53,702 nucleotides of DNA from JBJHAX01 sp050480705 (GCA_050480705.1 JBJHAX010000014.1:1-53702), one strand, 5' to 3'; shown: positions 7,953 through 17,179, counted from the first letter of the stretch. Numbers and translations are program-made. Notes: a model not told the origin generated them from the sequence alone.

Positions 7953-9050
7953 ATGATCGTGCTGATCGCACCGGACAAGTTCGCGGGCACCCTCACCGCC
8001 GCCGAGGCGGCGCAGGCGATCGCGGCGGGATGGCGGCGCGCCCGTCCCGGCGACGAACTGCGCCTCGTTCCGATGGCGGACGGCGGCGAGGGAACCATCG
8101 ACGTCCTGATGTCCGTCGCAGGACACGAGATCGTCGAAACGCAGGTCTGCGGACCGCTGGGCGACGGGGTCATGGCCCGGTGGATGCGACTGCCGAACGG
8201 CACCGGCATCGTGGAGGCAGCCGAAGCGTGCGGACTCGACCAACTCCCCGATGGACGCAAGGATCCGCTGCGCGCCACGACGTTCGGTGTCGGTGAGCTG
8301 ATCCACAGCGCGGCACGCACCTGCGACCGGGTGGTGGTGACCGTCGGCGGCACTGCTTCGGTCGACGGTGGCTCGGGATGCCTCGCAGCGATGGGCGGCC
8401 ACGCCATGACTGCAGACGCCATGCTCGATGCCAGGGGCGGACCAATCGCACTGGAGTCTCTCACGCGGGTGCAGCTGCCCGAACCGCTGCAGGCGCCTGT
8501 CGTCGTGGGCACCGACGTCGAACATCCGCTGCTCGGCATCGACGGTGCGGCACGCGTGTTCGGGCCCCAGAAGGGAGCTTCGGAAAGCGACGTGCAACGG
8601 CTCGACTCGTTCCTCTCCCGGTATGCCGACCGGCTCGAGGCGTCCTCGGGTCGAGCGGGCGTGAGGGACGTTCCAGGTGCCGGAGCAGGAGGTGGCCTCG
8701 CATTCGGCCTCGCTGCGGGCCTCGGCGCGTCGATCGTCCGCGGCGCCGAACTCGTCGGCGAACTCGTCGGGATCCACGAGGCGATCCGCGACGCGTCGCT
8801 GCTCGTGACCGGAGAAGGCGCACTCGACGCGCCCTCGCTCGAGGGCAAGGCGCCCGGATTCCTTCTTCGGCTCGGCCGCGAGCACGGCGTGAGCGTGGCG
8901 GCACTCGCTGGCCGCGTGGTCGAGCAGGTGGGAGATGCATTCGACCTCACCGCAGAACTCGGACCGGAAGGGCTCGTCGCGGCCGTCGAGCGCCTCGAGA
9001 CGGTCGCAGAGGAGCTGGCCGAACGGGCGGGGACAGTGACCGGAGCCTGA
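7953..9050 (+). CDS. glxK: Glycerate kinase (GlxK/GarK family)
   Basis: The 365-aa product matches the type I glycerate kinase family. The N-terminus IVLIAPDKFAGTLTAAEAA and the MADGGEGT block are diagnostic, followed by VTVGGTASVDGGSGCLAAMGG and the GAGAGGGLAFGL loop. The enzyme phosphorylates glycerate with ATP, mostly to 2-phosphoglycerate in this family, feeding lower glycolysis. ATG 7953 starts exactly at the conserved IVLIAPDK block, though the Shine-Dalgarno is weak and an upstream in-frame start is possible. The gene is divergent from the ABC importer and precedes the LacI regulator. It fits as the exit step for glycerate-forming pathways such as tartronate-semialdehyde reduction. Confidence 0.9.
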   Translation: MIVLIAPDKFAGTLTAAEAAQAIAAGWRRARPGDELRLVPMADGGEGTIDVLMSVAGHEIVETQVCGPLGDGVMARWMRLPNGTGIVEAAEACGLDQLPDGRKDPLRATTFGVGELIHSAARTCDRVVVTVGGTASVDGGSGCLAAMGGHAMTADAMLDARGGPIALESLTRVQLPEPLQAPVVVGTDVEHPLLGIDGAARVFGPQKGASESDVQRLDSFLSRYADRLEASSGRAGVRDVPGAGAGGGLAFGLAAGLGASIVRGAELVGELVGIHEAIRDASLLVTGEGALDAPSLEGKAPGFLLRLGREHGVSVAALAGRVVEQVGDAFDLTAELGPEGLVAAVERLETVAEELAERAGTVTGA

Positions 9051-9264
9051 CACGCACGGTCTGCACCGGCACTGCGTTCCTGGTCACAGGCACGGGCCGG
9101 CTCCCGCTCCGTGGGGGCGCTCGCGGCTACGCTGGCTGTGCGCGAGCAGCGCCTCGGCGAACGAACCGTCTGCGTGGATCCTTGGCACCCAGACACGTAC
9201 GGCCAGCAACACCGGTCCTGCGTCGTGTCGCCGTCAGTCATGACGTGACCGGTGGGGGACGTGA

Positions 9265-10275
9265 ATGGTGAACCGGCGCAGGCCACGGTCGCCAGGCTCT
9301 GTCACGATCACCACGGTGGCGCAGCGTGCCGGCGTCTCGGTCGCGACCGTGTCGCGGGTCATGAACGGGATCTCGACGGTCGACAAGGAACTCGCCCGGC
9401 GGGTACGGGAAGCTGCGGCGGAAGTCGGATACCGCCCGAACGCAGTCGCGCAGGGGCTCGCGCGAGGCTCTCTTCGCACCCTCGGCGTCGTCGTGCCCAA
9501 CCTCGCCAACCCGTACTTCTACGAGATCCTCAAGTCCATCGAGGCCAGCGCCAGGAGGCACAGCTTCCGGATGCTCGTCGCGGACTCGGGCGAGGACCCC
9601 GACGAAGAGATGACCGTCTGCGAATGGTTCGCCAGCCAGGTCGACTGCATGGTGCTGTGCTCGCCACGGATGTCGACGGCAGGCCTCGAACAGGTCAAGG
9701 CGCTCACCGACCGTGTCGTGATGACCAACCGCCTCGAAGAGAGCCTGTCCATCGCCGCCGTGTGCGCCGATCCACGCGAGGCGGTCAGGGACCTGGGGCA
9801 ACATCTCGCAGAATTCGGACACCGGCGTGCCGTCTACCTCGGCGGCCCGCAACGTTCGTGGGCGAACCGCGAGCGGCGTTTCGCGCTCGGCAAGATGACC
9901 GATCTCGAGTTGACGTCAGTCGAATCCGACGGGGCCACCATCGCCCACGGCTACGAGGCGATGGCGAGCGCGCTCGATTCCGACCCAACCGTCGTCGTCG
10001 CCTTCAACGACCTCATCGCGTTCGGGGCCCTGGCCCGTTTGAGGGAGCTGGGCATCGAGGTCCCCCGGGACATCTCACTGGTCGGATTCGACGACATTCC
10101 CTTCTCCCGCTACTCCTCGCCCGCGCTGACCAGCGTCCGCAATCCGCATGAACTGATCGGACGACACGCCTGGGAACTGGTCGAGCGCAAGCTCGACGGC
10201 GATTCGTCGGCGACCGTGCGTCGTGTGCCGAGTGAGCTGATCCGGCGGGAGTCGACCGGACCTGCATCGCGCTGA
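9265..10275 (+). CDS. LacI-family transcriptional regulator
   Basis: The 336-aa product has the LacI helix-turn-helix at residues 13-36 (TTVAQRAGVSVATVSRVMNG), a hinge region YRPNAVAQGLARG, and a periplasmic-binding-like effector domain from residue 70 onward ending in the typical SLVGFDDIPFSRYSSPALTSV block. Such proteins repress catabolic genes until a small sugar or acid effector binds. The gene lies 214 nt after glycerate kinase, a gap with no clear signal except a possible TACGCT -10 near 9128. LacI-type GNAANCGNTTNC sites stand before several transcription units of the window, so this protein is the obvious candidate for binding them. The effector is unknown. Confidence 0.95.
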   Translation: MVNRRRPRSPGSVTITTVAQRAGVSVATVSRVMNGISTVDKELARRVREAAAEVGYRPNAVAQGLARGSLRTLGVVVPNLANPYFYEILKSIEASARRHSFRMLVADSGEDPDEEMTVCEWFASQVDCMVLCSPRMSTAGLEQVKALTDRVVMTNRLEESLSIAAVCADPREAVRDLGQHLAEFGHRRAVYLGGPQRSWANRERRFALGKMTDLELTSVESDGATIAHGYEAMASALDSDPTVVVAFNDLIAFGALARLRELGIEVPRDISLVGFDDIPFSRYSSPALTSVRNPHELIGRHAWELVERKLDGDSSATVRRVPSELIRRESTGPASR

Positions 10276-10302
10276 TCGGGACGGGCACGGCCGCAGCGCT
10301 GC

Positions 10303-11529
10303 TCAGTTCGACCGTTGGGCACGCCGCCACCGCTCGATGCTGTGTGATGCGAGCAGCATCGACACGGCGGCGATCATGGCGAACGTCGTCCAGACGACCC
10401 AGGTCCAGTCGTAACCGATCGACGCTGCGAGCAGCCCGAACAGCAGCGGGCCGACGCTGCCCCCGAGGTGGCCTCCCGGACTGAGAACCCCCGTCATCGT
10501 GCCGGGTGCATCCCGGCCGATCTGCATCACGCCGTACCAGAACAAGCCGTTGAATCCCCACACCGTGGGGCTGGCAATCAGCATGCCAGCGGTCATCAGT
10601 GCGGGGCGTCCAGAACCGAGCAGGACGAATCCGACACCGCCGACGCCCAGGAAGCCGGCGCAGAGTCGGAAGTGCCCGGAGACCAGCCGATCGGCAATGA
10701 CGCCGAGGATGATCCGCGTGCAGATCGTCAGCGCGCTCGCGACGGCAAGCAGGGTCCCTGCCGCGGTGACCGAGCTGCCCGCGGTCACCGCAGCGTCGAC
10801 GTAGAAGGCAGGCAGAACCGCTGCGGCGGCGCTTCCGAACGCGAACGCGACTCCCAGCGCCACCCGCGCCGGCTGACGGCGTGCCGAAGGTCGCGATGCC
10901 TCGGTGGTGCGCCGCGGCGCACGGGCGCCGTTTGCGGGGCGGCGGCCGATAGCCGGAAGCATCGCCACCGAGAGCAGTGCCGCGAACACGAAGGCCCACC
11001 GCCATCCGAGCGTCACCGCGACGAGCGGCACGCTGAAGCCTGCGAGCAGCGAAGCGATCGGTGGCGCGGACTGCTTGATCCCGAACGCGATCCCCTGGCG
11101 CTCGATCGGTACCGCGGTGCTGATCAGCCGGTTCGACGACGCCTGCGCCATCGCCATCGAGCATCCTGCGATCGCGAGGCCGATGATCAGCCGGGTCCAG
11201 TTGGTCGCGAACAGTGCGATGCCGCCGCAGGCGACGGCCGCCACGATCGCGGTCGCTCTGAGCGAGGTCACCGTGCCGAAGCGATCGGTCATCCTGCCGA
11301 CGTTGAACGCGGTCGCCGACGCGGCGGCACGGGTGACGGCAATCGCGATGCCGAGACCTGCCGCACCTAAGGCGAGTTCACGCCCCATCGACACGGCGAG
11401 CGCGCCGGTCAGCATGCCGGCGAGGTCGCCGCTGACGACGACCCCGGCCCCGAGAGCCGCACTCACGGCCCACGGCCGGCGGTGTCGCGTTGACAGGCTC
11501 GTTCCTTCGTCGACAAGGTGGCGGGACAA
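10303..11529 (-). CDS. Major facilitator superfamily transporter
   Basis: The protein of up to 408 aa has about 12 hydrophobic segments and the MFS loop MTDRFGTV after helix 2. The block GIAFGIKQSAPPIASLLAG followed by GWRWAF is shared almost word for word with two other MFS genes of this window (33616-34824 and 39505-40755), so the three are paralogues. It probably imports or exports a small organic anion in the cytoplasmic membrane. The start is unsure: the longest frame opens with TTG at 11529 without a good ribosome site, and a GTG or CTG further in is possible. It converges with the LacI gene. Confidence 0.9.
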   Translation of the reverse strand: MSRHLVDEGTSLSTRHRRPWAVSAALGAGVVVSGDLAGMLTGALAVSMGRELALGAAGLGIAIAVTRAAASATAFNVGRMTDRFGTVTSLRATAIVAAVACGGIALFATNWTRLIIGLAIAGCSMAMAQASSNRLISTAVPIERQGIAFGIKQSAPPIASLLAGFSVPLVAVTLGWRWAFVFAALLSVAMLPAIGRRPANGARAPRRTTEASRPSARRQPARVALGVAFAFGSAAAAVLPAFYVDAAVTAGSSVTAAGTLLAVASALTICTRIILGVIADRLVSGHFRLCAGFLGVGGVGFVLLGSGRPALMTAGMLIASPTVWGFNGLFWYGVMQIGRDAPGTMTGVLSPGGHLGGSVGPLLFGLLAASIGYDWTWVVWTTFAMIAAVSMLLASHSIERWRRAQRSN

Positions 11530-11608
11530 CGGGCGCGGGCAGCTCCCCGGGACCTCCCCGCCCTGCGGATCTAGCTGGGGTGGGAGCAGCGCCGCAACGT
11601 TCGGACCG

Positions 11609-12586
11609 TCACCCGCCGAAGTCGAGGAGGATCTTGCCGCGCTTGCCTGCCCCTTCGAGGCGCTCGAAGGCGGCGACTGCTTCGTCGGCAGGGTAGGTGC
11701 GGTCGATCAACGGCGAGAGGGCTCCGCTTTTCAGATGCGGCACGACCTCGCGCTCGAAGGCGCGCAGGACGATCCCCTTCTCCTCGAGCGGGCGTCCTCG
11801 CAGCATGGTGCCGTGGATCTGGCCACGCTTCTGCATCAGTCGTCGAAGCGGCAGCTCGATGTCCGAGCCCGCCCCGACACCGACGACGACGATGCGGCCC
11901 TGGCTGGCGAGCGCCTCGAGGTTGTCGGGGAAATGGGGCGCACCGACGAGTTCGAGGATCACGTCAGCGCCGCGGCCGCCGGTGCGCTCGAGCACGGCCG
12001 ATGCGAAGCTGGCGTCGTCGACCGCTTCCGCGCCGAGTCCTTCGACGAAGGCACGCCCCTCGTCCGAACGCACCACTGCGATCACCCGGGCTCCTGCAGC
12101 GATGCCGATCTGAACGGCCGCAGAGCCGACACCGCCGGTCGCGCCGTGGACGAGCAGGGTCTCGCCCATCGTGAGATCGGCTTGGAGCCGAATCGCATCG
12201 TGGCTGGTGATGAACGCTTCCGGCACCGCCGCAGCACCGGCATCATCGAGTTCGTCCGGAACCGGCGCAACGCAGCATTCGTTGACCAGCACACGGTCGG
12301 CGAGCCCGCCACCCGTGACCAGTCCGAACACACGGTCGCCTTGCGACCATCGCCGGACCCTGCTGCCGCAGGCGATGACCTCGCCGCTGACCTCGAGCCC
12401 CGCGATGTCTGTCGGCGCCCCCGGGGGGACGGGATAGCCACCCTTGCGTTGGAGCACGTCAGCCGGGTTGAGCCCGACGTAGCGAGTACGGACGAGGATC
12501 TCGTCGCCGACCGGTTCCGGGTCGGGTCGCTCTTCGAGGGCCACCACCTCGTTGCCGCCGGCGCCGGTGAACGTCACGGCTCGCAC
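11609..12586 (-). CDS. MDR-family quinone oxidoreductase-like NADPH enzyme
   Basis: The 325-aa product is a zinc-independent medium-chain reductase of the quinone oxidoreductase (Qor) group. GroES-like domain at the N-terminus with GLNPADVLQRKGGY, cofactor domain with HGATGGVGSAAVQIG (NADPH loop), C-terminal block GKRGKILLDF. No structural-zinc cysteine cluster is present, as expected for the Qor branch. GTG 12586 has GGAGG 6 nt upstream. It is separated from the hydroxyacid oxidase gene by 116 nt that hold a dyad and a LacI-type-like site, so it likely has its own promoter. Natural substrate unknown. Confidence 0.9.
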   Translation of the reverse strand: MRAVTFTGAGGNEVVALEERPDPEPVGDEILVRTRYVGLNPADVLQRKGGYPVPPGAPTDIAGLEVSGEVIACGSRVRRWSQGDRVFGLVTGGGLADRVLVNECCVAPVPDELDDAGAAAVPEAFITSHDAIRLQADLTMGETLLVHGATGGVGSAAVQIGIAAGARVIAVVRSDEGRAFVEGLGAEAVDDASFASAVLERTGGRGADVILELVGAPHFPDNLEALASQGRIVVVGVGAGSDIELPLRRLMQKRGQIHGTMLRGRPLEEKGIVLRAFEREVVPHLKSGALSPLIDRTYPADEAVAAFERLEGAGKRGKILLDFGG

Positions 12587-12613
12587 CCTGTGCCTCCGAT
12601 GATCAGTCGACCA

Positions 12614-12650
12614 AGCCTAACCAACGTGTTGTTGGTCATGAACCGCTTAC
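12614..12650 (-). promoter_or_regulatory. Putative promoter region of the Qor-like gene with two operator-like sites
   Basis: On the minus strand a LacI-type-like 12-mer GTAAGCGGTTCA (12650-12639; one end base differs from GNAANCGNTTNC) is followed by the dyad ACCAAC-aacac-GTTGGT (12636-12620) and a -10-like TAGGCT (12619-12614). No good -35 is seen. The dyad sits where a MerR- or GntR-type regulator could act, so control by more than one protein is possible. Confidence 0.45.
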
Positions 12651-12702
12651 TGCGAGGATTGTCGCCTGTTGCCGCCGAGGTGTGCGGCTCGACGCCCGCG
12701 AC

Positions 12703-13884
12703 TCACAGGCTCGAGGCGTTGCCCGCCGGGCGTGTCGCCGCGACGATCTGCGGACCCAGCTCCTCGATGCTGCGGCAACCGATGTAGCCCATCGTCTTCT
12801 CGAACTCAGAGCGCAGGATCTCGATGCATCGCGCCACGCCCGCCTGGCCGCCGGTCGCCGCACCGTAGAGAGGTGCGCGACCGATCATCGCGAGGTCGGC
12901 GCCGAGCGCGAGTGCCTTGACCACATCGCTGCCGCGACGTACCCCGCTGTCGAGGATCACCGTCGCCTCATCACCGATCTCGGCCACGATGTCGGGCAAG
13001 ACCTCGATGGTGGGCAGCGCGCTGTCCATCGAGCGCCCACCATGATTCGACACGATCACGCCGTCTGCACCGTGGTCGACGGCTTCGCGCGCGTCGTGGG
13101 CGCTGAGCACGCTCTTGACGACGAGCGGTCCGGGCCAGATGTCGCGGAGTTCGGCCAGGTCGCCCCAGGTCATCCCTTCGTGACGCCGCGGCTTGGGCAC
13201 GTCGGTTCGCCAAGCGACCACACGTTGGAAGCGCGGTGGGTAGATCGCGTTGCGCGGCCCGTTCCCGGTCAGCAGATAGGGAAGCAGCACACGCGTGAGC
13301 CAGCCCGGATGGCGCAGCATGTCGGTGAGTGCACGCACGTTGGGACGGAACGGAAAATCGAAGCCGTTGCGTTCGTTGTGCTCGCGCACCCGGCCCAGGC
13401 CGCTGTCGATGGTGACCACGAGGGCGCCGAATCCGAGATCTCGCGCTTGGCGGACCTGCTCGTAGCACTCCTTCATCTCCTCCCAGAGATAGATCTGGAA
13501 CCACAGGTTCCCGCCCACCTCGGCGACCGCCTTCATAGGAGTCAGCGACGGCTGGGCGAGCGTGAACGGGATGCCCGCGTCACGCGCAGCTCGCGCGAGC
13601 GCAAGCTCGGCGCGGTAGCCGCACAGGCCCGCGATGCCGGTCGGCGCGATGCCCAGCGGCATCGAGCACCGTTCGCCGAAGACCTCGGTCCCGAAGTCGC
13701 GCTCGGTGAGATCGACCATGAATCGCGTCGTCAGCCGGACGCGATCGAACGCGCTCCTGTTGTCGCGCAGTGCCACGCCTTCCTCGGTTCCGAGGTCGAC
13801 GTAGTCGAAGATGCCCTTCGGAAGACGGCGTCGGGCGGCGCGCCGCAGGTCCTCGACGTTGTAGCACCACCTGAGCCTGCCCAT
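12703..13884 (-). CDS. FMN-dependent alpha-hydroxyacid oxidase/dehydrogenase (LldD/GOX family)
   Basis: The 393-aa TIM-barrel flavoprotein oxidises 2-hydroxyacids to 2-oxoacids. Active-site features are visible: Tyr28 in FDYVDLG, FQIYLW (129-134), the catalytic His281 and Arg284 in VSNHGGRSMD, and the FMN phosphate loop DSGVRRGSDV (312-321). It is the last gene of the operon dehydrogenase - DUF993 - isomerase - oxidase. Spacing to the isomerase gene is 41 nt with an AGGAG site before ATG 13884. Whether it is an L-lactate, mandelate or other hydroxyacid enzyme, and whether oxygen or quinone accepts the electrons, is not decided by sequence alone. Confidence 0.92.
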   Translation of the reverse strand: MGRLRWCYNVEDLRRAARRRLPKGIFDYVDLGTEEGVALRDNRSAFDRVRLTTRFMVDLTERDFGTEVFGERCSMPLGIAPTGIAGLCGYRAELALARAARDAGIPFTLAQPSLTPMKAVAEVGGNLWFQIYLWEEMKECYEQVRQARDLGFGALVVTIDSGLGRVREHNERNGFDFPFRPNVRALTDMLRHPGWLTRVLLPYLLTGNGPRNAIYPPRFQRVVAWRTDVPKPRRHEGMTWGDLAELRDIWPGPLVVKSVLSAHDAREAVDHGADGVIVSNHGGRSMDSALPTIEVLPDIVAEIGDEATVILDSGVRRGSDVVKALALGADLAMIGRAPLYGAATGGQAGVARCIEILRSEFEKTMGYIGCRSIEELGPQIVAATRPAGNASSL

Positions 13885-13925
13885 CCGTGACTCCTGTCCG
13901 GTCCGTCCTGCGCGCCTTCGAGCGC

Positions 13926-14837
13926 TCAGGCCAGCTCATCCGTGGCCGCTGCCCCGATCTGCACGTAGCGCCGCAGTGTCGTCGCCAGAACCGCCTCGCC
14001 CGACGCCGCCCAGATGTCCTCGTTGAAGATCTCGACCTCGACGTCACCATCGAAGCCCGCGTCGGCGACGGCACGTCCGAGCGACACGAAGTCGATGAAA
14101 CCGTCACCCATCATGCCGCGCGACAGCAGCATTCCGTGGGAGAGCGGCTCGATCCAGTCGGAAATCTGGTAGGAGGCGATGCGCTGACCTGCTCGGGCGA
14201 TCGCCTCATGGACACCGGGATCCCACCAGACGTGATAGGTGTCGATGACGACACCGACCTGTTCCACCGGATACGGCTCGACCAGATCCAGCGCCTCGTC
14301 GAGCGTGACGACGACCCCCCGGTCTGCGCAGAACATCGGATGCAGCGGCTCGACCGCGAGGCGCACACCCCGCTCGGCGGCAACCGGCACGAGTTCGTCG
14401 AGCGCAGCGGCGAACCGGCTTCTCGCACCGTCGACGTCCGTCGATCCGTCCGGGATCCCGCCGGGAACGATGGCCAGGCATTCAGCGCCGAGCGTTGCGG
14501 CCTCGTCGATCGCGCTGATGTTGTCGGTGATCGCGTGCCGCTGCTCGTCACCATCGGCCGCAGTGAGGAATCCGGCGCGACACAACGACGAGACGCGCAG
14601 GCCCGCATCGGCGACGATCCGGGCCGCCTCGGCCAGCCCCACCTCGGCGACCGGCTCGCGCCACAGTCCGATGGACGGCACGCCCGCTCGGACGCACGCA
14701 GCGACGACGTCCACCAGATTCCAGCTCGGGATGGTCCGCTGGTTCAACGACAGGCGCGCGAGCGCAGGGTCGCCCGGCGAGGGTGTCGGGGTCGCCGCGG
14801 GTCTGCCTGACGGGACGTCGATCTCGCGACCGCTCAT
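13926..14837 (-). CDS. Sugar phosphate isomerase/epimerase-like TIM-barrel protein
   Basis: The 303-aa product belongs to the AP-endonuclease-2 TIM-barrel superfamily (IolE/xylose isomerase-like). Metal-site residues expected for the family are visible: Glu in LAVEPLHPM, Asp-His in VVIDTYHVWWDPG and Glu in VEIFNEDIW. The first 25 residues are Pro/Ser/Ala rich and lie outside the fold, so the true start may be internal; the ATG at 14837 overlaps the DUF993 stop (ATGA) and supports coupling. DUF993 proteins and such isomerases are often neighbours in actinobacterial sugar or polyol loci. Substrate unknown. Confidence 0.88.
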   Translation of the reverse strand: MSGREIDVPSGRPAATPTPSPGDPALARLSLNQRTIPSWNLVDVVAACVRAGVPSIGLWREPVAEVGLAEAARIVADAGLRVSSLCRAGFLTAADGDEQRHAITDNISAIDEAATLGAECLAIVPGGIPDGSTDVDGARSRFAAALDELVPVAAERGVRLAVEPLHPMFCADRGVVVTLDEALDLVEPYPVEQVGVVIDTYHVWWDPGVHEAIARAGQRIASYQISDWIEPLSHGMLLSRGMMGDGFIDFVSLGRAVADAGFDGDVEVEIFNEDIWAASGEAVLATTLRRYVQIGAAATDELA

Positions 14838-15994
14838 CGGTCCAGTCCTGTCACGGTCAGGAAGGATTCGAGACGCCGCGCAGTCAGCTCCGGCTCGGGG
14901 AACAAACCGAGCTCATCGGCGAGTTCGAAGACACGAACCAGATGCATGGCGCTGCGCGCACTGGCCATTCCGCCCACCATCACGAAGCCGGGCTGGTGCC
15001 CGACGAGCCACGCGAGGAAGGTGATTCCCGTCTTGTAGTTGAACGTCGGTGAGGCGAACAGGTGCCGTGACAGCGCGACCGTGTCGTCGAGCAGCTGTCG
15101 ACATCCCGGTTCGTCGCCTTCATCCAGGCGCCGGAACGCCGCCGACGCGACCGGGGCGATTGCATCGAAGGCTCCGAGCAGCGCATGCGAATAGCCGGTG
15201 TCGTCGCCGAGGATGCGGGAGGGATAGTTGAAGTCATCGCCCGTGTAGACCTTCACCCCCGCGGGCATCCGGCGACGAAGTTCCGTCTCATGGTCGCCTT
15301 CGAGCAGCGAGACCTTGATCCCGTCGACCTTGTGTGCGTTGTTTTCGATGAGGGCAAGGACGTTCGAGGTCGCCTCGTCGAGGTCAGCTGAGGCCCAGTA
15401 GCCCGCGAGGTGGGGATCGAACTCCTCACCGAGCCAATGGAGAACGACCGGCGCGCTCGACTCCGCGAGCACCCTGCCGTACACCTCCAGGTAGTCGTCG
15501 ACGTGGCGTGCGAGCGCAGCCAGATGCCTGCTCGCCATGACCACGGGGACGACCTGCGCCTGCTCAGCGACCTCGAGTTGTGTGAGGTAGGCCTGCGTCA
15601 CCTCGTCGAGACTGCTGCAGGGTCCGGCCAGGTGATCGGTGCCGATGCCGCAGACCAGTGGCGCCCCCCGCGATCGGGCCTCGGCGCCGACACGCCGGAT
15701 CAGCTCGGCAGTCGTCTCCCATGTCAGTCCGCCGTTGCGCTGGGCGGTGTCCATGGCATCGGCGACACCGAGGCCGTGATCCCACAAATGGTGGCGGAAC
15801 GCAAGCGTCCGTTCCCAGTCGAGAACGGCGTCTGCGCCTGCAGTCGTCTCGGATTCAGGATCGGCGACGACGTGGGCGGCCGCGTACACCGACCGGCTGC
15901 GGACCGGTCCCTCGAGCGTCTCCCAAGCCATCGGGGAACGCATGGTGTGTACACGTGTGGCGCCGTCGCCATCGGGCAGCCGAACGGTCGTCAT
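14834..15994 (-). CDS. DUF993 family protein (dihydrodipicolinate-synthase-like)
   Basis: The 386-aa product matches the DUF993 family, annotated by similarity as dihydrodipicolinate synthase-like aldolases but without a settled reaction. Recognisable blocks are LAFRHHLWDHGLGVADAMDT, VVLHWLGEEFDP, DGIKVSLLEG (a lysine in the position expected for a Schiff-base barrel strand) and YTGDDFNYP. ATG 15994 is chosen because GAAGGGG stands about 10 nt upstream; an in-frame start 33 nt earlier is less likely. It is flanked by a zinc dehydrogenase and a TIM-barrel isomerase in one operon, which suggests aldol cleavage or rearrangement of an oxidised sugar-like compound. Function is inference only. Confidence 0.85.
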   Translation of the reverse strand: MTTVRLPDGDGATRVHTMRSPMAWETLEGPVRSRSVYAAAHVVADPESETTAGADAVLDWERTLAFRHHLWDHGLGVADAMDTAQRNGGLTWETTAELIRRVGAEARSRGAPLVCGIGTDHLAGPCSSLDEVTQAYLTQLEVAEQAQVVPVVMASRHLAALARHVDDYLEVYGRVLAESSAPVVLHWLGEEFDPHLAGYWASADLDEATSNVLALIENNAHKVDGIKVSLLEGDHETELRRRMPAGVKVYTGDDFNYPSRILGDDTGYSHALLGAFDAIAPVASAAFRRLDEGDEPGCRQLLDDTVALSRHLFASPTFNYKTGITFLAWLVGHQPGFVMVGGMASARSAMHLVRVFELADELGLFPEPELTARRLESFLTVTGLDR

Positions 15995-16091
15995 CCCGTG
16001 TCCCCTTCTCTCGATCGTGGGGGGCATCCGCCGTCGTGTGCGGTCATCGGCCGGATCGAGAACTCCACGTCCGGCCCGTCGTCGACGCGTC

Positions 16092-17126
16092 TCACCCGTC
16101 GTTGCCCGACGGGCCCAGCAGCACCTTGAGATGCTCCTGCGGGCGTTCGCGGAGATCCTCGAGCGCGTGTGCGATCTCGTTCAGTGGATACGTGGCCGTC
16201 ACGAGCCCATCGAGATCAGGACGCCGCGTGTCGAGCAGTTCCACCGCGCTGCTGAAGTCATCCCTGGTGTAGTTGCGGGTCGCGACGGCCGTGAGCTCCT
16301 TCAGGAAGAAATGGTCATAGCGGATCGCAACCTGTTGCTGGTGTTTCGATGACGCGACCATGACGTAGTGGCCGCCGGGCCGCAAGACCTCGGTTGCAAG
16401 CCGCGCCGTGTCGTCGACGACGACCGTGTCCAGGACGAGATCGATTGGACCCAGTTCCCGGCGAGCCCACGCGACGGGGTCCCCGTCGCCTGTGACGGCG
16501 AAGCGCTCGAAGCCGAGCGCGTTCGCCGCGGCGCGACGCGACGCGAATCGGTCGACGAGTCCGATGTCGCCGGTGCCGCGTTCACGCGCCACCACAGCGA
16601 GCGTCAGACCGATCGAGCCGGAACCGATGATGAGGATCGAGTCCCCGGCGCCCATCTGCGCCCGATCGAGCACATGGGAGGCGACCGCCACCGGCTCGAC
16701 GAGCGCCCCGTAGGTCAACGCGACCTCGTCGGGGAGCACGACGCACTGTTCGGCGCGGGTGACCAGCGAGTCCGCGAAACAGCCGTTGGGGTCGGACAGG
16801 CCCATCACCCGCATGTCGGGACACTGGTTCGTGCGTCGAGCGTCGCAGGCATCGCACGACATGCACGAGATGGTCGGGTACACGACGACGTGGCGGCCCT
16901 CGTCGATATCGGTGTCGGGTCCGGTGGCCTCGACGCGGCCGACGCATTCGTGGCCGAGCACGAGCGGGTACGACGCGACGGCGTTCGCGCCGGCGAGCAG
17001 CGCGAGGTCACCTCCGCAGATGCCTGCCGACACCAGTCCGAGCTTGACCTCGCCCGGACCCGGATCGACCTCCTCGACGGGCGCAACCTGCCAACTTTCG
17101 GCGCCTGTGACGACGATCCGATTCAC
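16092..17126 (-). CDS. Zinc-dependent medium-chain dehydrogenase (threonine/sorbitol dehydrogenase-like)
   Basis: The 344-aa product has the catalytic zinc site Cys in SAGICGGDLAL and LGHEC, and a structural zinc cluster with four cysteines in SCMSCDACDARRTNQC. The Rossmann loop is IIGSGSIGLTLAVVA. It oxidises a secondary alcohol using NAD(P). GTG 17126 is preferred because GGGAGC is 7 nt upstream and the protein begins with the family's usual MxRIVVTG-type strand; the longer frame upstream has no support. It is the first gene of the DUF993 operon and is divergent from the LLM oxidoreductase. Substrate unknown. Confidence 0.9.
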   Translation of the reverse strand: MNRIVVTGAESWQVAPVEEVDPGPGEVKLGLVSAGICGGDLALLAGANAVASYPLVLGHECVGRVEATGPDTDIDEGRHVVVYPTISCMSCDACDARRTNQCPDMRVMGLSDPNGCFADSLVTRAEQCVVLPDEVALTYGALVEPVAVASHVLDRAQMGAGDSILIIGSGSIGLTLAVVARERGTGDIGLVDRFASRRAAANALGFERFAVTGDGDPVAWARRELGPIDLVLDTVVVDDTARLATEVLRPGGHYVMVASSKHQQQVAIRYDHFFLKELTAVATRNYTRDDFSSAVELLDTRRPDLDGLVTATYPLNEIAHALEDLRERPQEHLKVLLGPSGNDG

Positions 17127-17179
17127 GTGCCGGCTCCCGACACCACGTCCCTTACCACCCGTGAAACGATCTGTTAGCC

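Noticed and set aside
9051..9264. LacI-type autoregulatory operator before the lacI gene
   Set aside because: No GNAANCGNTTNC match was seen in the gap; only a possible TACGCT -10 without a -35.
7611..9286. Two long minus-strand frames opposite glycerate kinase
   Set aside because: They overlap each other and a well-conserved kinase gene, and their translations are Arg/Ser/Pro-rich shadow sequence.
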